This document shows, piece by piece, positions 46,252-54,466 of a stretch of 64,000 nt of DNA. The notes under the pieces were generated by a model that did no database searches, had not been told where the DNA came from, and saw nothing but the letters and a program-made list of their open reading frames with translations. The position numbers were made by a program, and so were the translations under genes. The first letter of the stretch is position 1; the number at the start of each line of letters is the position of its first letter. The DNA comes from Armatimonadota bacterium. Its GTDB lineage: Bacteria > Armatimonadota > Fimbriimonadia > Fimbriimonadales > Fimbriimonadaceae. The stretch spans positions 62,001 to 126,000 of the forward strand of contig JANYCU010000013.1 in NCBI GenBank assembly GCA_025360125.1. The letters run 5' to 3'.

Positions 46252-47337
46252 CTATTTGCCGCCAGGAAGGTCTAGCAGCGATGGGATTCGCTTCGAATAG
46301 GGAGCGATAGCATCCCCGTCTCGTTCGGCGTGGTCCACATAATAAAGTCCGACCGTTGTGTAATGATTGCGTAACGGGCTACGGTCTTCATCCCAGCCGC
46401 CTCGTCCATGCTCAAGGGTAAAGAGCAGGCTCTTGGTGAATGGAATCGTATCGAGGATATGCCATCGGTAGCACGTGTTGTTGATTCCCCGTTTTTCGCC
46501 GCCCTTGGTCGGGTTGTCGTAAAACGTCACGCCAAAGTAGGGGGTTTGGAAAGTGTGGCCAAAGTCCCAGGCTCCGCAGAAGTAGTCTTCTGAGCCCGTA
46601 CCGGATGAAGATGGCTTGACTTCGCCGTCAACGTAGAAGTTGTCGTCACCTTCGCCCCACCAACCGTTGCTGTTAGCCAGGACTGACACCACGGTGCCCA
46701 CAAAGTGGCCCCGACCTTTCACTTCGGTTATGGTGAGCGGCACTCCTTTTGGTGCAGGAAAATAGTTCTTATATTGTGTGTGGAAGTAAAGGGCGTCTCG
46801 CTGTGGCCGATCGAAGAGGCGATAGTCAAAATTATAATAGTAGGCCCCGACTGGCTTAGGACCCTCGTTGGTCACTGTAATAACCGCGTGCTTTTTGAAC
46901 GGCATTGGCCAATAACAGTTGAGTGCCATCTGACCACCAACCGAGACGGGTGCGCTATGAAACTCGACATAGGGGTTTGGAACCGACGATCCGGGACCTT
47001 GGGCAAAGAAATCGCCGATCGGGCATTCGACCGCCGGAGTCGGCGCATCATCCCACGTCATTCGAATCACGAGTTCTCGCAGGTGGTCATTTGATTCGGC
47101 AGCAATGGTCATCCATAGGTGAGTGAATTCACCGCTTCCTTTGACGTCGGCGACGGTCAGGGTTTGACCTGGGGCAATTGCTCGAGCATCTCCGTTCTTG
47201 CCAGTTGGGTCGGCGCTGGAGACCTTGAGTGCTTTGAATGACTTGGCATTCGCCAAGTCTTCGGGAACTTGGGCCAGGGATAGACAACATCCTAGGGCCG
47301 TCAAAATGGTGAGAACCGATCGCTTCGCAATATTCAT
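46252..47337 (-). CDS. Secreted DUF2961 / GH172-type protein, short form
   Basis: A 361-residue secreted protein (signal peptide 1-22) with the DUF2961 core: GEFTHLWMTIAAESNDHLRE, CPIGDFFAQGPG, and GTGSEDYF with Glu250 as the likely catalytic residue. It lacks the C-terminal jelly roll of the longer paralogue at 39382-41016 and ends with a Leu-Pro-Ser-Leu-Leu segment. The two probably attack different linkages of the same class of furanoside. It is a single-gene unit ending at the terminator beside it. Confidence 0.9.
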   Translation of the reverse strand: MNIAKRSVLTILTALGCCLSLAQVPEDLANAKSFKALKVSSADPTGKNGDARAIAPGQTLTVADVKGSGEFTHLWMTIAAESNDHLRELVIRMTWDDAPTPAVECPIGDFFAQGPGSSVPNPYVEFHSAPVSVGGQMALNCYWPMPFKKHAVITVTNEGPKPVGAYYYNFDYRLFDRPQRDALYFHTQYKNYFPAPKGVPLTITEVKGRGHFVGTVVSVLANSNGWWGEGDDNFYVDGEVKPSSSGTGSEDYFCGAWDFGHTFQTPYFGVTFYDNPTKGGEKRGINNTCYRWHILDTIPFTKSLLFTLEHGRGGWDEDRSPLRNHYTTVGLYYVDHAERDGDAIAPYSKRIPSLLDLPGGK

Positions 47338-47414
47338 CGTTGAATCCCGCCCAATCTTTGACTGGGCTGAAGCGGGATGTTACCCGTACATTTTTGAGGA
47401 ATGGAATCGAGGGT

Positions 47415-47642
47415 TCAGTTCGATGGATTGGGAATCCAAAATGCGCGATAGAGTACGCCATCGGTTCCGAATCTATCGGCGGTGATGAATTGGGGTGCCT
47501 TGTTTACTAGGTCGGTTACCCGTTCATTTTTCTGATCTTGACTCAATTGCTTAAACTCAAGAGCCTCGTCGGTGGTCCACCTTCTACCTTCTGCGGCGAT
47601 AAAAAGGTCCTCGAAACTGAAGCAACATTCCGGGCCACGCAT
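47415..47642 (-). CDS. Small protein of unknown function
   Basis: A 75-residue reading frame with balanced composition and a plausible fold (alternating charged and aromatic residues, no membrane helix). A weak AGGGT precedes the ATG. It lies 77 bases upstream of the short GH172 gene on the same strand. No family is recognised; it could be a chance frame. Confidence 0.4.
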   Translation of the reverse strand: MRGPECCFSFEDLFIAAEGRRWTTDEALEFKQLSQDQKNERVTDLVNKAPQFITADRFGTDGVLYRAFWIPNPSN

Positions 47643-47849
47643 GACCCTATTTTACAGTTGTTTCGGTGGTGAAAAACCGGATTCGATGTGGAGTAAATGT
47701 TGCTTCGGTTTCCGTTCTGTCATTCAAATATGCTCCTCAGCAGAAAAACCTGGTGCTTTTTACAGGTTTATTTCGTAAAATTAATGAGGAAAAGGTACCG
47801 AGTACCGATACTTAATGACTGTACCAGGTAACTTTACTGGGAGGAAACT

Positions 47850-49736
47850 ATGCGACTAAGACACATTTGCTTTGGAATAGCACTTGCCATTCTCGCTGCT
47901 CTGCTTACAGGATGTGGCGGAAGCGGCGGCGGAACTTTAATTACGACGACATCACGCGTCCTTGCCGGGTTCGTTTACGCGAAGGGAAATGCCTTAGGCT
48001 CAGGTCCCGCAGTTGTAATAACGAATTCTGCAACTGCCCCAACCGGATACTTTGCTCCAACGAGCGGTACGGTTACTTTATCCGTTGCCAACGGATCTTT
48101 GACACGTTCTCCAGACGCAGAACCATTTGACATGTCGGTCAGCAACGTAATTGTTGTTACCGCAGTTGCAGCTCCTAGCTCAACTGTAAACGTCACTGGT
48201 TCGAACTTGGTGTTGAACGGTGTTTCAAAGGCACTTACACCTTACAGTGTAAACCTTGGCGTCCTTGCCTTGTCGGGAACGGTTGAAGTCATCCCTTCTA
48301 CGGATGCTCCAAGCTACACTCCTGGTCCAGCATTGACCTTGAAATACACGATTAACGGTAATGCGCCAACCACTCCTAAAGAGTTGTTCATTGCTGGTGC
48401 GTCTGCTAATTCTGGATTCGGACCAAAGAGCCTTTCGCTTGTCGGTCTTGACTCCAATGGAGTTATCAATCCAGCTGCTACATTCACCATTTCAAATGGT
48501 GCGGTAACCCCAAGCGTCTTGCTTAGCGGTTCAGGTGCAGCATATACGTTGAGCCCTGATTCAGCTGCGAACTCCGCACCTGAAGCAGACAACACGTTCA
48601 CAATTGCTCTTGTTGGTGGAAATGGTCAAAGCACCATGGATACGAACTTCAGCTACGGAACTATCACAACTGTTGCAGTCACTCCGGCTGCCACCTCAAT
48701 TGTTTGGAAAACCTCTGGTGTTGTAAACACGATGGCGGTCAACACCGTCGTGACAAATCAGTACGCAGCGCCAATGTTTGGCAAAACCGTAACGTTTACT
48801 GACCCAGGTAAGACTGTGGCAAACGTTTGGATTGCGGCTCAAGGCAATGCGTTCACTGTCACATCAGGCGTCACAAGCACGACTGGTACGGTTGCAAATA
48901 CTCTCTCTGCCCCAACGTCTGCTGTCGCTCCGGCTGCAAACAAGACTCCGAAAGGCGCCAATACTCTCACTGCAACATGTGGTGCGGTTGTTGGAACGAC
49001 TTCGGTCAAAGTCATTCGACCTCTGAATACGGTCGTCATTACGGGCCCGACAAAGGTTTATGTTGGAACGACAACTCCGGCAACATCCCTTACAAACGGT
49101 GCCTACTTGATCGATGCCAACGGTGTTGACGTAGACGGTGATTCAGCTCCTCTCAGTGACTACCCAGCGGGTACGTTCACTTACACCTGTACGAATACTG
49201 CAGGCGGCGCAACATTCGGTAACACTGGCGACACAGGTGTCACAAGCACTTCAGTCTCCGCTCTTACTGGTGCAAATAGCAACCAAGTTGTTGCTGGTGC
49301 AACTGCTGGTAAGTACACGATGCAAGTTACTGGTGGCGTTTTGACTCCGTCAAACATCATCACAACGGATGTCTATGGAGGTCCTACAAAGATCTTCTTG
49401 AATCCTAACACAAACACAACAGCGGTCATTGCTGGTGCAAGTGGTAACTACACTGGTGCTCAGGGTGCAATCATCAACCCTACGTTCTCATTCCTTGACT
49501 CAGCGAACCACCCGGTTCCTGCAGGAGAGGTCACCTACACATCGCAATTCGCGATTGACGGTGGAACGAATGGCAACATCACCTCCGGTGGTTCAAACGT
49601 TGGCAACTTTACGTTGACCTTCGGAAACAACCCTGGTCTGATTCACCTGGTAATTACAAACGGAACTTGGAGCCCATCAGTTGGTGGAAGCTTCGCGTTC
49701 AACGTCAGTAAGAACGTTGGCCACGACGGTTCATAG
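47850..49736 (+). CDS. Large surface lipoprotein, beta-rich, Ig-like repeats
   Basis: A 628-residue lipoprotein with lipobox LLTGC (Cys22) followed by a Gly/Ser linker. The mature protein is almost all beta strands in Thr-, Ala-, Val- and Asn-rich segments, reminiscent of bacterial Ig-like or invasin-type repeats; Cys is rare and there are no membrane helices. The excellent GGGAGGAAAC site and the strong terminator after it point to high expression, as for a surface-layer or adhesion component. The leader at 47797-47832 contains four TACC/GTACC words in a near-palindromic array. The role is unknown. Confidence 0.75.
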   Translation: MRLRHICFGIALAILAALLTGCGGSGGGTLITTTSRVLAGFVYAKGNALGSGPAVVITNSATAPTGYFAPTSGTVTLSVANGSLTRSPDAEPFDMSVSNVIVVTAVAAPSSTVNVTGSNLVLNGVSKALTPYSVNLGVLALSGTVEVIPSTDAPSYTPGPALTLKYTINGNAPTTPKELFIAGASANSGFGPKSLSLVGLDSNGVINPAATFTISNGAVTPSVLLSGSGAAYTLSPDSAANSAPEADNTFTIALVGGNGQSTMDTNFSYGTITTVAVTPAATSIVWKTSGVVNTMAVNTVVTNQYAAPMFGKTVTFTDPGKTVANVWIAAQGNAFTVTSGVTSTTGTVANTLSAPTSAVAPAANKTPKGANTLTATCGAVVGTTSVKVIRPLNTVVITGPTKVYVGTTTPATSLTNGAYLIDANGVDVDGDSAPLSDYPAGTFTYTCTNTAGGATFGNTGDTGVTSTSVSALTGANSNQVVAGATAGKYTMQVTGGVLTPSNIITTDVYGGPTKIFLNPNTNTTAVIAGASGNYTGAQGAIINPTFSFLDSANHPVPAGEVTYTSQFAIDGGTNGNITSGGSNVGNFTLTFGNNPGLIHLVITNGTWSPSVGGSFAFNVSKNVGHDGS

Positions 49737-49777
49737 TTCAAACCTTCTCTTCCTCACTATGTGAGGTAGGGAACGAG

Positions 49778-49812
49778 AAAGGGCAATGGAGAAATCCATT
49801 GCCCTTTTTTTG
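49778..49812 (+). terminator. Rho-independent terminator of the surface lipoprotein gene
   Basis: Stem GGGCAATGGA (49781-49790), loop GAAA, and TCCATTGCCC (49795-49804), followed by T7. Confidence 0.92.
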
Positions 49813-49823
49813 TTTGGGAATAT

Positions 49824-49869
49824 ACATGCTTAGACTCTCAGCTTCGCAGATGTCGGCTAAGCATGCCAC
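49824..49869. repeat. Palindromic repeat, family D, copy D1
   Basis: ACATGCTTAG...GGCTAAGCATGCCAC, in which CATGCTTAG and CTAAGCATG are 9-bp inverted arms. A second copy with nearly the same sequence is at 57484-57529. It lies between the lipoprotein terminator and tRNA-Thr. Confidence 0.7.
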
Positions 49870-49889
49870 GTCCATACACGATGAGAGGC

Positions 49890-49964
49890 TGGAGCCAATG
49901 AGCGGAATCGAACCGACGACCTGCTGTTTACGAAACAGCTGCTCTACCACTGAGCTACATTGGC
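49890..49964 (-). tRNA. tRNA-Thr (anticodon CGU)
   Basis: A 75-base cloverleaf on the - strand including an encoded CCA end. The acceptor arms GCCAATG and CATTGGC pair perfectly. The D stem is GCTC/GAGC and the anticodon stem GCTGT/ACAGC around loop TTCGTAA, giving anticodon CGU for ACG codons. The T arm, GTCGG-TTCGATT-CCGCT, has one U-C mismatch and one G-U pair. The gene is single, not in an array. Confidence 0.92.
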
Positions 49965-50060
49965 CTTAACAAGATCGTGAATATACCATTTTTGGGCACA
50001 AAATCGGAACTCATACCGTCTAAACTTCACAGGAACGTTGAATTTGGGGAAACGGGAAAA

Positions 50061-51344
50061 ATGGACGAGCAAGCTTCACAACCACCGCAGGTAGGCGGAG
50101 AGCAACGCACGCTTGCGTCGATCATGTTCACGGACGTGGTCGCATTCAGTAAGCACAGTGCAATCAACGAAGAGCGGACCTATCGGGCCCTCAACCGCGA
50201 TTTCGACCTCATATACAAAGCGGTAGCCGAGCACGATGGACAAGTGCTCAATACAATGGGCGACGGCATGATGGTCATCTTCATGAGCCCGGTGCAATGC
50301 ATGAGATGCGCCCTCCTGATCCAGGGAGAGTTGTATCGGCAATCGCTCAATAAGCCTGTAGATGGGGTACTACAGCATCGCCTGGGGCTTCACCTTGGCG
50401 ATATCATTCTCAACGGCAAGAATACAATGGGTGACGGCGTTAACCAAGCCGCCCGGATTCAGGCCTTGGCTCGTCCTGAAGCGATTGCGATGTCGCGTGA
50501 ATTTCACGACATGGTCCTCAATAAGCTTCCATTTTCGGCTAAGTACTTGGGCCCTCAACGGGCAAAAAACATCCACGACGCGATCCCGATCTGGGAGATT
50601 TCGCCGATTGATGACATGATTCGCCAGAAAGCTGCGGAAGCACTTTTTACCCCAACTGCATCTGAGTCATCAGACGGGGCCACCGGGCGAAGAAGTGCGT
50701 TCATACTCCTCGCGGTACTGGTTTTGGTTGGCTTCGCATCGGCCCTTATCTTCATGGTGAAGACGGCCAATCAGGCGAAGACATTGATGCCGCCCGGAAA
50801 ATCGACGCAAGCCGAACTGGAAGCAAATGCTCGGAAGTTTCCGGGCTTACGCAAGGGCAACAATACACCGACACCGCCAGCTAATAAGCCAAATAACCCG
50901 TCGACCAAGCCTACTTCCCTTCTCCTCAACGCAACCGAAGTCGCCGATGTTGCCGCGAAAACCATCAGCTATGACTATGCTGGCGTCTCGGATATTCTTA
51001 AAAAAGCCATTGGGGCCGACTCGGACGAAGGCAAGGCGATGATCAAGAAATTTGACGACCTAGCGCTCTTTAAACATTGGCTTGAGACCGAAGTTTCCGC
51101 CGCTAAAGAAACGGCTCCGCTCATGGGGCAGCTTGAGGGTGTGGCGATCAAGGTTTATTCGACCGCGGACGGAACGATGATCGACAATGGCACGCCAGTG
51201 GTGAAGAACCTTTGGGAATTTAAACCCTCTACTATCTCGGCGGTAGCCGAAGCCGCCGCGGCAAAGCCTCCGACTGGGGCGGGACTACCTCCAGAGGCGA
51301 CTGGCTGGCTGGCGACATTTAAAGATGTTCACAAAATTTCGTAA
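50061..51344 (+). CDS. Membrane-anchored class III nucleotidyl cyclase
   Basis: A 427-residue protein from the ATG at 50061 (a GTG at 49977 would add 28 unlike residues). The N-terminal catalytic domain (20-190) has metal ligands Asp25 (MFTDVVAFS) and Asp68 (MGDGMMVIF) and the transition-state pair Asn128-x3-Arg132 (GVNQAARIQ), so it should make cAMP or cGMP. One membrane helix at about 215-238 follows, then a Pro/Thr-rich linker and a C-terminal domain of some 130 residues of unknown type, probably outside the membrane. That order, cyclase inside first and sensor outside last, is the reverse of the common layout. It converges with the TPR gene with no bases between the stops. Confidence 0.85.
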   Translation: MDEQASQPPQVGGEQRTLASIMFTDVVAFSKHSAINEERTYRALNRDFDLIYKAVAEHDGQVLNTMGDGMMVIFMSPVQCMRCALLIQGELYRQSLNKPVDGVLQHRLGLHLGDIILNGKNTMGDGVNQAARIQALARPEAIAMSREFHDMVLNKLPFSAKYLGPQRAKNIHDAIPIWEISPIDDMIRQKAAEALFTPTASESSDGATGRRSAFILLAVLVLVGFASALIFMVKTANQAKTLMPPGKSTQAELEANARKFPGLRKGNNTPTPPANKPNNPSTKPTSLLLNATEVADVAAKTISYDYAGVSDILKKAIGADSDEGKAMIKKFDDLALFKHWLETEVSAAKETAPLMGQLEGVAIKVYSTADGTMIDNGTPVVKNLWEFKPSTISAVAEAAAAKPPTGAGLPPEATGWLATFKDVHKIS

Positions 51345-53099
51345 TCACGGATCAATCGTGATTCCGTTCTCTTTCGCCCGTTGGACCAATGCTTTGAATT
51401 CGCCTATCCGGTTTTGGGCCTTAAGCAATTCGCCGTAACCCCAGTAACTTTGCTTGCTCTTCGGGTTCAAATCAACACATTTCTTTAGAAGTGGTTCGGC
51501 TTCATCGTATCTTTTTTGCAGGAATAGGAGGCCACCAAGATTGCCCATTGCTCGCCAATTTCCGGCATCAAGTTCAATGGATTTTCGGTACATCTTTTCG
51601 GCTTCCGGGAGCTTTTTTAACCCAAATTGGTAAAGGCGGCCAAAGTTATAAAACGCGGCTTCATCCTCGGGATCGAGCTCGACACCTTTGAGAAACATTT
51701 TTTCTGACTTGGCGTACTCTTTCTCTTCGAACAGTGCCAGCCCGAGAGACCAGTATCCGCGACCAAATTTTGGATCCGCTTCGGTGGCTTTTCGGTACCA
51801 CGTTTCAGCGTCGGCGTAGTCTTGTTGGTCCAGATAGATATTGCCCAGATTGACAAAGCTTACGCCACTTTTGGGCTCCAATTTAATCGCTTGTTGGAAG
51901 TATTTGATAGCCTCTTCAGCCTTGCCATGTTCAGAGTAAAAGATTCCGACCATATCGCAATAGCTGGCTAACTTTGGATTTAACTCGCGGGCTTTTAGGA
52001 GTGTCTTTTCAGCCTCTTCGGGTTTGCCCATCTCATCGAAGATTTGACTGAGCCACATCCAGGCGTCATCACGATTGGGCTCAATCTCAACAACTTTCTT
52101 CAGCATTGCCTCCGTTTTTTCAGGGTTTCCCTGTGAGTGAAATATCCGGGCGAGGCTGAAGCAAACCTCGGCTGAATTCGGATTGATTGCTAGGGCCTTT
52201 TCGTATTGTTTTTGGGCGTCGGGGAGATTCCTCATCGCCAGAAAGAGATCCCCAAGTCGTTCGCTGGCGGTTGAGCTTGTAGGGTCAATTTCTTGGGCTT
52301 TCTTCAGAATTTTCTCGGCTTCGGCGTACTTTTGCTTGCTGGTCAGCAGCTCTCCGAGAGCATTGTAAGCGTCCAATGCCTTGCTATCGACTTCAATTGC
52401 CTTTCGGTACATTGCCTCCGCTTTGACTTCATTATTCATCGCCTCGTACAAGGTGCCGAGATCATAGTAAGTTGTTGGTTCCTTCGGGTCGATTGCGGCA
52501 GCGCGGAGATACAGCTTTTCCGCTTGAGCAAATTCACTTCGACCTTGGAGGATGAGGGCCAAACTGACTAGCGAAAACCCATTTTTCGGGTCGAGCTCGA
52601 TTGCCTTACGAAACATTTTCTCGGCTTCGACATCTCTCTTCATGTCGGTCATGACATCGCCAAGACGATCATACGTTTCACTATCTTTCGGAGAAATCTC
52701 GATGGCTTTGCGGAAGGCAGCTTCGGCTCCCTTCAAATCATTCTTTTCGGTGTGCAATAAGACGCCTAAATGGACAAATGCCAAGGCATTTTTCGGATTT
52801 AACAAGATGGCATGGCGGTACCAGCTCTCGGCTTTGTCGAGGTCTCCTAAGTAATCCAGCATCCTTCCGAGCAACATGGCGGCTTTGCTCGACTTTGAGT
52901 CTTCGACCACGGCTGCCTCCAGCAAAGTTTTTGCCCGCGTCGTCGCTTCTTTGTCGAGATTTTTGTAGGGGTGTTCACCAATAATAGCGACCGCCTTGAC
53001 AAGCGAGGGAGATTTTTCTGGTGCTTGAGGTGGAACAGCGTAGCAGAGTCCAACGGTGGCAATAGTCAAAGATGCGATAAGGATTCGGAGAAGCTTCAT
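51345..53099 (-). CDS. Secreted TPR repeat protein
   Basis: A 584-residue protein from the ATG at 53099, which opens a signal peptide (MKLLRILIASLTIATVGLCYA); the ATG at 53138 adds 13 polar residues. The mature part is a run of about a dozen or more 34-residue tetratricopeptide repeats (A-W-Y-R-KAIELDPKN-type), uninterrupted from about residue 60 to 560. Such solenoids hold partner proteins in periplasmic or outer-membrane complexes. No catalytic domain is attached. Its 3' end touches that of the cyclase gene. Confidence 0.88.
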   Translation of the reverse strand: MKLLRILIASLTIATVGLCYAVPPQAPEKSPSLVKAVAIIGEHPYKNLDKEATTRAKTLLEAAVVEDSKSSKAAMLLGRMLDYLGDLDKAESWYRHAILLNPKNALAFVHLGVLLHTEKNDLKGAEAAFRKAIEISPKDSETYDRLGDVMTDMKRDVEAEKMFRKAIELDPKNGFSLVSLALILQGRSEFAQAEKLYLRAAAIDPKEPTTYYDLGTLYEAMNNEVKAEAMYRKAIEVDSKALDAYNALGELLTSKQKYAEAEKILKKAQEIDPTSSTASERLGDLFLAMRNLPDAQKQYEKALAINPNSAEVCFSLARIFHSQGNPEKTEAMLKKVVEIEPNRDDAWMWLSQIFDEMGKPEEAEKTLLKARELNPKLASYCDMVGIFYSEHGKAEEAIKYFQQAIKLEPKSGVSFVNLGNIYLDQQDYADAETWYRKATEADPKFGRGYWSLGLALFEEKEYAKSEKMFLKGVELDPEDEAAFYNFGRLYQFGLKKLPEAEKMYRKSIELDAGNWRAMGNLGGLLFLQKRYDEAEPLLKKCVDLNPKSKQSYWGYGELLKAQNRIGEFKALVQRAKENGITIDP

Positions 53100-53329
53100 G
53101 GCGGTGGAGATCCAGTAGTTCGACGAATTTCCGATCAAACTAGATAGCTTTTTGGCGTGAGCTCATTGTATTCCTTTTGGAATCGTGATGGAATGGAGGT
53201 TTTGCGTTCCATCAAAAATCTTTGTCGTTGGTGAAATTTTGTATTCGGATCATGGAGTAAAAAATCCCTCCAATCTGCCTGCCGAAGGGCCACGAAGTCC
53301 AAGTACACTGTTACCAAAAGGAAACTGCG

Positions 53330-54418
53330 ATGTTGCAAGATAACTTCCCTATTCGAAAAGTTGACCATATCCGACACTATGTTGGCAATGCCCGGCAGTC
53401 GGCGTATTTTTATCGAAGCATTTTTGGCTTTGATATGACCATGTACCACGGCCTTGAAACGGGTTTGAAGCATGAAGTTGACTACCTGCTTGAGCAGAAC
53501 GACGTCAAGCTGCTGTTTACCGCGCCGGTTCGACCTGGTCACCCGATCGCCGAAGCGTTGGCGATCCACGGCGACTTTGTTCAGGACATCGCGTTTGAAG
53601 TCGACGATGTCGATTGGTCGTTCCATGAGGCAGTCCGGCGGGGGGCTAAGCCAGCCCGAGAGCCGTTTTCGCTCAAGAATGACGAGGGCGAAGTAAGACT
53701 AGCTTCGATCCATATTTACGGCGACACCATTCACACGTTCCTCAATCGCGATAATTTTAAGGGTCATTTCCTTCCAGGTTTCCGAGAGCGATTTGAACCA
53801 GGTGTAGGTATCGGAATTCAAGAGATTGACCACTGCGTCGGCAACGTGGCACTTGGGCAAATGAATGTTTGGGTCAAGTGGTACGAGGATATTCTTGGAT
53901 TCAAAAACATCATCAGCTTTGATGACAATGACATCTCGACCGATTACACGTCTTTGATGTCCAAGGTGATGGCGTCCGGGAACGGACGGGTTAAGTTCCC
54001 GATCAACGAACCTGCCCCGGGCAAGAAGAAGAGCCAGATCGACGAATATCTGGAGTTCTTTGGCGGCCCTGGAGTCCAGCACGTTGCTTTGCGAACCGAT
54101 GACATTATCGACACAGTCAAGAAGCTCAAAGCGAAAGGAATGGAGTTCCTTCGAGTGCCGAAGACTTACTACGAAATGCTGTCCGACCGAGTCGGTGACA
54201 TCGACGAAGACATCGAAGTGCTGAGCGAGCTTGGCATCTTGGTTGACCGAGATGACGAAGGTTATCTCTTGCAGATCTTCACCAAGCCGATTACCGACCG
54301 TCCGACGTTGTTCTACGAGATCATCAACCGAAAGGGTGCTACGAGCTTTGGAAAAGGCAACTTTAAGGCCCTGTTTGAGTCTATCGAGCGCGAGCAAGAG
54401 GTTCGCGGAACACTTTAG
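53330..54418 (+). CDS. hpd: 4-hydroxyphenylpyruvate dioxygenase
   Basis: Converts 4-hydroxyphenylpyruvate and O2 to homogentisate in tyrosine breakdown, using Fe(II). The 362-residue protein has two vicinal-oxygen-chelate halves. The iron ligands of the C-terminal half are visible: His168 (EIDHCVG), His251 (GVQHVAL) and Glu330 (FYEIINRKGA). The C-terminal GNFKALFESIEREQ is the conserved gate helix. An AAGGA-like site (AAAGGAAAC) precedes the ATG. Homogentisate dioxygenase is not in the window. It is divergent from the TPR gene and co-directional with dsbD. Confidence 0.96.
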   Translation: MLQDNFPIRKVDHIRHYVGNARQSAYFYRSIFGFDMTMYHGLETGLKHEVDYLLEQNDVKLLFTAPVRPGHPIAEALAIHGDFVQDIAFEVDDVDWSFHEAVRRGAKPAREPFSLKNDEGEVRLASIHIYGDTIHTFLNRDNFKGHFLPGFRERFEPGVGIGIQEIDHCVGNVALGQMNVWVKWYEDILGFKNIISFDDNDISTDYTSLMSKVMASGNGRVKFPINEPAPGKKKSQIDEYLEFFGGPGVQHVALRTDDIIDTVKKLKAKGMEFLRVPKTYYEMLSDRVGDIDEDIEVLSELGILVDRDDEGYLLQIFTKPITDRPTLFYEIINRKGATSFGKGNFKALFESIEREQEVRGTL

Positions 54419-54466
54419 TCGGTTAAATTGGAACCCTTTGAAGGTTAGAACCCTTATATAAAAGCG

